Positions 59,702 to 64,000 of a stretch of 64,000 bases of DNA are shown here, piece after piece; the first letter of the stretch is position 1; each line of letters begins with the position of its first letter. A program made the position numbers and the translations under genes. The stretch is from positions 6,386,001 to 6,450,000 of the forward strand of contig NZ_JACHMX010000001.1 in assembly GCF_014205155.1 (NCBI RefSeq). Direction: 5' to 3'. The notes below the pieces were generated by a model. The model was given only the letters and a program-made list of their open reading frames with translations, had not been told where the DNA came from and did no database searches. Source of the DNA: Amycolatopsis umgeniensis (GTDB lineage: Bacteria; Actinomycetota; Actinomycetes; Mycobacteriales; Pseudonocardiaceae).

Positions 59702-60571
59702 TCAGGCCTTGCGCGCGTGCGCGATGATCGTTTCGGCGATCGCGGGCCACAGCTGCCGCGGCAGTTCGTGTCCCGTCCCGGGGAACAGCACCAGTTCGGC
59801 GTCCGGGATCGCTTCCGCCGTCGCCTTCCCGCCGCTGACGTTGATCAGCGGGTCGCTCTCGCCGTGGAGGACGAGCGTCGGGACGCGGACTTCGCGCAGT
59901 TCCGCCGTGCGATCGCCCGAAGCGACGACGGCGGCGGCCTGCCGCAATCCGCCCGCCGGATGGTTCGCCCTGTCGTGGTTACGGGTGGCTTTCATCCGCA
60001 GGAACTCGTCGTCGGAGGGATGACCGGGCGAGCCCACGAGCTTGAACCACGCGACACCGTCTTCGATCGCCTGCTCACGGGTGGCGGCGGGCGGGCGCGT
60101 CAGCCCGGCCAGCGCCGCCGGCTCCGGATGCCCGACCGAGGGATCCCCGGTGGTCGACATGATCGACGTGAGGCTGAGCAGCCGTTCCGGCGCGTCGATC
60201 GCGAGCTGCTGCACGATCATCCCGCCCATCGACGCGCCGACGACGTGCGCGCGCCCGAACCCGAGCGCGTCGAACAGCCCGGTGACGTCGGACGCGAGAT
60301 CCGAGAGCAGGTACGGCGCCGTCGTCAGGTCACCCGCGGCGAGAGCGCCGAGGTCAGGCGTGGGGAGATCGTCCAGATAGGACGAGAGGCCGATGTCGCG
60401 ATTGTCGAACCGGACGACGTGGAAACCGCCCTCGGCGAGCAGCTCGCAGAAGCCGACCTCCCACGTGACCATCTGGGCGCCGAGCCCCATCACCAGGACG
60501 AGCGGCGGATCCGCGGGGGAGCCGAAGGTGTCGTACTCGAGCTCGAGACCGTTCACACGCGCGCGGGGCAT
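59702..60571 (-). CDS. Alpha/beta hydrolase
   Basis: 289 residues from ATG 60571 (MPRARVNGLELEYDTFG). Oxyanion block LVLVMGLGAQMVTW, nucleophile Ser in VVGASMGGMIVQQLA, Asp in LVLHGESDPLINVSGG, and His in PGTGHELPRQ. It resembles esterases/lipases of the DR-like 3-oxoadipate enol-lactonase shape (wide specificity). Divergent from a TetR gene 61 bp away, which may control it. Confidence 0.88.
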   Translation of the reverse strand: MPRARVNGLELEYDTFGSPADPPLVLVMGLGAQMVTWEVGFCELLAEGGFHVVRFDNRDIGLSSYLDDLPTPDLGALAAGDLTTAPYLLSDLASDVTGLFDALGFGRAHVVGASMGGMIVQQLAIDAPERLLSLTSIMSTTGDPSVGHPEPAALAGLTRPPAATREQAIEDGVAWFKLVGSPGHPSDDEFLRMKATRNHDRANHPAGGLRQAAAVVASGDRTAELREVRVPTLVLHGESDPLINVSGGKATAEAIPDAELVLFPGTGHELPRQLWPAIAETIIAHARKA

Positions 60572-60632
60572 GGCACGATCCTGCCGGAAGCCCCCGCCAT
60601 GCGACCAGCCGAATGCGGATACGGTAGCCCGC

Positions 60633-61370
60633 ATGCCGACTTTCTCCGAAGACGCGGGTGCGCGCCCCCGATCCCGCGCGGCTTCCGGACGGCCGGCGGT
60701 CACCAGGGACCGGATCGTCGACGCCGCGCTCGAACTGTCGTCCGAGACCGGTCTGGAGAACTGGACGTTGCGGCAGCTCGCGGCCGCCGTCGACGCCTAC
60801 CCCGCGGTGGTCTACCACCACGTCGGGGACCGGGACACCGTCGTCGTCGCGGTACTGGACCGGGTGGTCGGCGAACTGACCCTGCCCGAGGAGACCCTGC
60901 CGTGGCGGGCCTGGTTCGACGAGTTCCTGCCCACCGTGCGGACCGTGCTGCGCCGCTATCCGGGTTCGGCGCGACGGCTGGCCCTGTTCGGGCCGTCGGT
61001 CGCGGCCGCCGTGCCGACCATGAACACCGGTATCGGCCGCCTGCTCGCGGCCGGATTCGGCACCGAGGCGCCGTTCGCCTACAACCTGCTGCTCGCCACC
61101 GCCTGCCAGTTCGTCGCGATGGAGGACGACCGCGAGAGCGCGATGGCGCTCCAGCTCGACCGGTCCGAGGGCTACGCGGCGTACCGCGACCGCGAAGACC
61201 TGCCGGGCATGGCGGCGCTGGGCGAATCGATCGCGGCGCTGGTCGCCGACCCCGATCTCGCGGCCGGTTACTACGAACGTCTCTACGGTTACGCTGTCGA
61301 GCGCTGCCTCGACGGGCTCGAGCACCGGCTCACCCAGTTGAACGCTCTTGAAAGTTTGACAGAGCCGTGA
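60633..61370 (+). CDS. TetR-family regulator
   Basis: 245 residues, ATG 60633 (MPTFSEDAGARPRSRAASG). The HTH is TRDRIVDAALELSSETGLEN, WTLRQLAAAVDAYPAVVYHH; the recognition helix is less typical (VYHHVGDRDTVVVAVLD) but in register with the family. The C-terminal domain looks like TetR_C_11/ActR-like actinobacterial members. Divergent from the alpha/beta hydrolase gene. Confidence 0.87.
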   Translation: MPTFSEDAGARPRSRAASGRPAVTRDRIVDAALELSSETGLENWTLRQLAAAVDAYPAVVYHHVGDRDTVVVAVLDRVVGELTLPEETLPWRAWFDEFLPTVRTVLRRYPGSARRLALFGPSVAAAVPTMNTGIGRLLAAGFGTEAPFAYNLLLATACQFVAMEDDRESAMALQLDRSEGYAAYRDREDLPGMAALGESIAALVADPDLAAGYYERLYGYAVERCLDGLEHRLTQLNALESLTEP

Positions 61371-61420
61371 CAGTGAATCGGCGTAGTGTGGAGGGATACC
61401 GGTGCTCAGTCACCGGTCCC

Positions 61421-61464
61421 GAAGCCCCTGGCACCCACCTCCCCCTCGAGGTGCCGGGGGCTTC
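61421..61464. terminator. Bidirectional terminator between two TetR genes
   Basis: GAAGCCCCTGGCACC (61421-61435) and GGTGCCGGGGGCTTC (61450-61464) pair at 14 of 15 positions. It lies between the convergent ends at 61370 and 61470. Confidence 0.8.
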
Positions 61465-61469
61465 TCATG

Positions 61470-62090
61470 TCACTTGCGCTGGATCTCGGGGAACACTTCA
61501 CCGACCAGCGTGACGAGGGATTTGCTCAGCAGCGTGTGCACCTGGGTGCGATCGAGCGAACCGCGGACGAGCCATTCGCGGCCCGCCGCCTTGACCATTC
61601 CGCCGAATGCGCGGACCAGCGCGTTCAGCTCTTGCCCGTGTTCGCTCTCGCGGGAAAGGCCGACGGCTTCGAGCACCCTGTCGGCGGATTCGCGATCGGC
61701 CTCTTCGAGGATCCGTTCGACCTCGAGGTCGCGCCCGATGCCCTCCGGCGCGATCGCGGCCAGCCACATCTTCTCCTGACTGGTGACCATGTCCAGGAAC
61801 CAGTCGATGGCGACGTCGGCGCGCAGTTCGAGCGGGCCCTCCGGCAAAATCTCGACAGCGAGCCGCGGCACGGTCAGCGCCCGCCGGATGATCTCCAGGT
61901 AGAGCTCGCGTTTGGTGCCGAAATAATGGTTGATCAGACCCCTGGCCACCCCGGCCTCGGCCGCGATGTCCGATGTGGACACTTCGGAGTAGGGCCGGTC
62001 CCCGAAAAGACGCGCCGCGCAGGCGAAGATCTGTTCCTTGCGCTCATCCGGTTCCAGTCTCCGCCATCTCGGCGCCGGCTCCGTGGTCAT
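61470..62090 (-). CDS. TetR-family regulator
   Basis: 206 residues from ATG 62090 (MTTEPAPRWRRLEPDERKEQ). HTH FGDRPYSEVSTSDIAAEAGV, ARGLINHYFGTKRELYLEII is a strong TetR match. The tail resembles the TetR_C_33/Rv-type ligand domain. Target unknown; there is no obvious neighbour gene that it would control on either side. Confidence 0.88.
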   Translation of the reverse strand: MTTEPAPRWRRLEPDERKEQIFACAARLFGDRPYSEVSTSDIAAEAGVARGLINHYFGTKRELYLEIIRRALTVPRLAVEILPEGPLELRADVAIDWFLDMVTSQEKMWLAAIAPEGIGRDLEVERILEEADRESADRVLEAVGLSRESEHGQELNALVRAFGGMVKAAGREWLVRGSLDRTQVHTLLSKSLVTLVGEVFPEIQRK

Positions 62091-62291
62091 ACGTCATATC
62101 TTCCCACGATCGATTCAGCCCGGCCGGACGGTCGCGGATTCTCTGTGACATTTGAAAGCAAAGTGTAAGTTAATCCGGCGTGTACCGTCTGTTGGCCCGC
62201 CGGTCTTTACCGTCTTCTCTCAGGTGGCATGCCGTGCGCGCTGTCGGGGCGCGTTTGCCTCCTACCGGCCCGGCCTGGCGAGTAACCCCCC
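62091..62291. other. 201-bp gap, partly A+T-richer
   Basis: Contains the TetR promoter region (ATTTGAAAGCAAAGTGTAAGTT is part of an A+T-richer stretch) and then the left half of the terminator at 62274-62304. No gene or further element is recognised. Confidence 0.5.
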
Positions 62292-62304
62292 CTAGCTCGC
62301 CAGG
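62274..62304 (-). terminator. Terminator hairpin at the end of the sensor kinase gene
   Basis: CCTGGCGAG (62274-62282) and CTCGCCAGG (62296-62304) are exact complements, extended by GGCCCGG/CCCGGGCC outside. The kinase stop codon (62292-62294) lies in the loop side, so this hairpin would end the leftward transcript. Confidence 0.7.
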
Positions 62305-63620
62305 CCCGGGCCTTCTTCACGCGGTGCGGGCCGTTCGGCGGGCAAGAGCAGCGTGAACGTCGTCGGCGACGGGCTCGTCAGCCGCAGCCTCCCGCCCTCC
62401 GCCTCGGACAGGCTCCGCGCCAGCCGCAGCCCGATCCCGTGGCCTTCCCGCTCCTCGGTCCGCTCTTCGGTCACGAACGGATCGCTCCCGTCCGGGATCG
62501 CCCCCTCGTCGCTCACGTCGATGGCCAGCGCGTCCCCGGCGTCGCGTGCGACGACGGTGACCGTGCCGCGTCCGTGCGCCGCCGCGTTGTCCAGCAGGAC
62601 GGCGAGCACCTGCCGCACGGCCGCGTCCGCAGCCCGCGCCGGCAGGGCCTCGCGGCCGCTGATCCGCAGCGCGCGACCGCGTCCGGCGAGCAGGCCGTGC
62701 CAGGTCTGGCGGACCTCCTCGAAGAGTTTGCCGAGATCGAGCAGCGCGCGCGGGGCCCTGGTCTGCTTGGCCAGCGCCAGCAGGTCGTCGATGGTGCGCT
62801 CCAGCCTGTCGGCCGACGTGATGCCGTCGCGGATCGTCGCGTAGGGGTCGCGATCGGGACTCTCCAGCGCCGCTTCGAGTTGCAGGCGCAGCCCGGTCAG
62901 CGGCGTCCGCAGCTGATGGGAGGCGTCGGAGGAGAACGTGCGCTCGCGTTCCAGCGTCTCGCCGATCCTCGCGGAGGTGGCGTCGAGCGCCTCGGCGACC
63001 TGATCGATCTCACGGACCCCGGTACGGCGGGTGCGCACGGTGAAGTCGCCTTCGCCGAGACGTTCTGCGGTGACGGCCAGTTCCTCCAGCGGCCGGGCGA
63101 GCCGGGTGGCGATCCGGCGTCCGATCAGCCAGCTGGCCGCGATCGCGACGAGGGCGAGCCCGCCCATCTTCAGCCAGGTCAGCCGGATCCTGGAGTCCAG
63201 TTCGGACCGTGGATGGGCGGCGCGGACCACCCCGACCAGCGAAGGTCCGCTGAGGACCGGGACGGCGAGGACCACTTCGTCGCCGAGTGTCCCCGTCGCC
63301 ATGTCGATGTCGTGCGCCCTCCGCACGAACTCGTCCTCCGTGGCCGGGCCGTCCCCGGTCATGAGCCTGCCGGTGGGGGTGTAGACCGCGACCTCGATGC
63401 CCCGGATGCGTTCGTCGTCGTCACCGGGCTTGATCTCCGGGATCCGGCCGTTGGCGAGATCGCCGGTCACCGCGAGGGCGACGGTGTCGGCGGCGCGTTC
63501 GAGGTCGTGAGTGGACATGCCTTCGTGGAATTTGGCGACCGCGATGGCCAGTGGCACCCCGAAGAGGGTGATCGCCAGCACCGCGGCCAGCACGGTGAGG
63601 GTGACGATCCGGCGGCGCAC
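62292..63620 (-). CDS. Two-component sensor histidine kinase
   Basis: 442 residues from GTG 63620 (MRRRIVTLTVLAAVLAITLF). Transmembrane helices at ~6-28 and ~148-168 flank a ~115-residue extracellular sensor. HAMP follows (RIATRLARPLEELAVTAERL), then HisKA with the phosphoacceptor His in FSSDASHQLRTPLTGLRLQL, and HATPase_c with VLLDNAAAHGRGTVTV, DEGAIPDG and GHGIGLRLARSL. No response-regulator gene is next to it on the expected side; the upstream gene is divergent. It may be an orphan or its partner may lie outside the window. Confidence 0.88.
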   Translation of the reverse strand: MRRRIVTLTVLAAVLAITLFGVPLAIAVAKFHEGMSTHDLERAADTVALAVTGDLANGRIPEIKPGDDDERIRGIEVAVYTPTGRLMTGDGPATEDEFVRRAHDIDMATGTLGDEVVLAVPVLSGPSLVGVVRAAHPRSELDSRIRLTWLKMGGLALVAIAASWLIGRRIATRLARPLEELAVTAERLGEGDFTVRTRRTGVREIDQVAEALDATSARIGETLERERTFSSDASHQLRTPLTGLRLQLEAALESPDRDPYATIRDGITSADRLERTIDDLLALAKQTRAPRALLDLGKLFEEVRQTWHGLLAGRGRALRISGREALPARAADAAVRQVLAVLLDNAAAHGRGTVTVVARDAGDALAIDVSDEGAIPDGSDPFVTEERTEEREGHGIGLRLARSLSEAEGGRLRLTSPSPTTFTLLLPAERPAPREEGPGLAS

Positions 63621-63730
63621 GGACAGAGTGTGGCCGACGAGGACGAGGATCACCCACCCGAAGCGATATTTTGCCGTCCGTTGACCTGAGATCAAGGCGA
63701 TGTTGACCCCGTTCGCTTTACCTTGGGGCC

Positions 63731-64000
63731 ATGCGCCGACGTGCCGCCGTCATGGCAGGCCCGGGGCCCGGATCCGTCCCCCTCGTCCGGTTCGCCGTCC
63801 CGGGCGAGTGTGTGGCCGTGCTGCCCACCGGCGGTTACGACACCTCCGGTGGTGCTCCCGGCGTCGGCGTCCTGCTCAGACGAGGGAACCTCTTCGACCA
63901 TCTCACCGTCGAGCAGAACGTGTTGCTCGCGGGTCGGCTCGTCGGCCGCCACACCGCCGCAACCGCCGCTGACCTGCTGGAACTGGTCGGCCTGGCCGGG
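63731..64000 (+). CDS. ABC transporter ATP-binding protein-like, 3' end outside window, no visible Walker A
   Basis: Open from ATG 63731 to the window end (90 residues), with no in-frame stop. The opening PLVRFAVPGECVAVL and the later block GVGVLLRRGNLFDHLTVEQN, VLLAGRLVGR, are typical of ABC ATPases, the latter normally after the Q-loop. Between them the expected GxxGxGKST P-loop is missing: VLPTGGYDTSGGAPG stands there instead. About 45 residues of a normal ABC domain appear absent. Either a degenerate subunit or a decayed gene; the rest of the gene is not visible. Divergent from the sensor kinase. Confidence 0.6.
   Translation, partial: MRRRAAVMAGPGPGSVPLVRFAVPGECVAVLPTGGYDTSGGAPGVGVLLRRGNLFDHLTVEQNVLLAGRLVGRHTAATAADLLELVGLAG

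Noticed and set aside
62091-62291. tRNA or small structured RNA upstream of the TetR gene
   Set aside because: No cloverleaf or CCA end could be drawn; only the kinase terminator arm is clear.
63700-63972. Rightward open frame beginning at 63700
   Set aside because: Its product is Arg/Pro-rich and without motifs; the frame from ATG 63731, which runs off the window, has ABC-type blocks.

Overview
The window is about 70% GC, dense with genes on both strands, and uses many GTG and at least one TTG start codon. Stop/start overlaps of the ATGA, GTGA and TTGA type are frequent. Together with the gene content (CYP105-like P450s with a [3Fe-4S] ferredoxin, a VanW-family wall protein, a GH46 chitosanase, an Eis-type acetyltransferase, PIG-L and WYL families, several TetR regulators), this points to a filamentous actinomycete of the Pseudonocardiaceae, most like Amycolatopsis. 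The genus is an inference from style; there is no rRNA or tRNA in the window.

Layout. 1-6.4 kb: the end of an FAD/Fe-S oxidoreductase gene, an SRPBCC gene divergent from a TetR gene around a double operator, a lone P450, an APH-like kinase, and a TetR/P450/ferredoxin unit with a readable promoter and operator. 6.4-18 kb: housekeeping and accessory enzymes (Eis, NTF2-like, MtnA, RidA, PIG-L, dienelactone hydrolase with arginase-like protein, TrpB2, GGDEF protein, MFS exporter) and an unknown two-module Cys-tailed protein. 18-27 kb: VanW protein, a dihydroxy-acid dehydratase pseudogene beside an intact GntR regulator, a phosphoesterase, a PolX-like PHP protein, secreted chitosanase, a saccharopine-dehydrogenase-like protein and GPP34. 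27-42 kb: permease with acetyltransferase, CPA2 antiporter, lactate monooxygenase, HrpA helicase, a 21-bp-period repeat array, a family-A DNA polymerase, an acyl-CoA synthetase, an HTH regulator and a secreted subtilase. 42-47 kb: an SDR / aminoglycoside-phosphotransferase-like / histidine phosphatase / SMP-30 operon, a VOC protein and a WYL regulator.

47-54 kb is the most interesting region. Two divergent, translationally coupled operons share a 48-bp control region. Rightward: PaaX-type repressor, tryptophan 2,3-dioxygenase, kynureninase. Leftward: creatininase-family hydrolase, benzoate/aminobenzoate-type CoA ligase, SDR, enoyl-CoA hydratase. Read together they could take tryptophan to anthranilate and activate it as a CoA ester. 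No recognisable formamidase of the usual families is present, and the creatininase-family protein may fill that step.

54-64 kb: valine/leucine dehydrogenase, a tandem-HxlR regulator divergent from a carotenoid oxygenase with a clear promoter, an SCP-x-like thiolase, an alpha/beta hydrolase, two TetR regulators, an orphan sensor kinase, and the start of an ABC ATPase-like gene with no visible Walker A motif.

Intergenic DNA carries four recurring structures: a hairpin module built on GCGAAAGTGGCTTTCGC (12 copies at five places), a 21-bp-period repeat with an ATCACGCGTG-like core (three places), a CCTACCCT/AGGGTAGG hairpin (two places), and single G+C-rich terminator hairpins.
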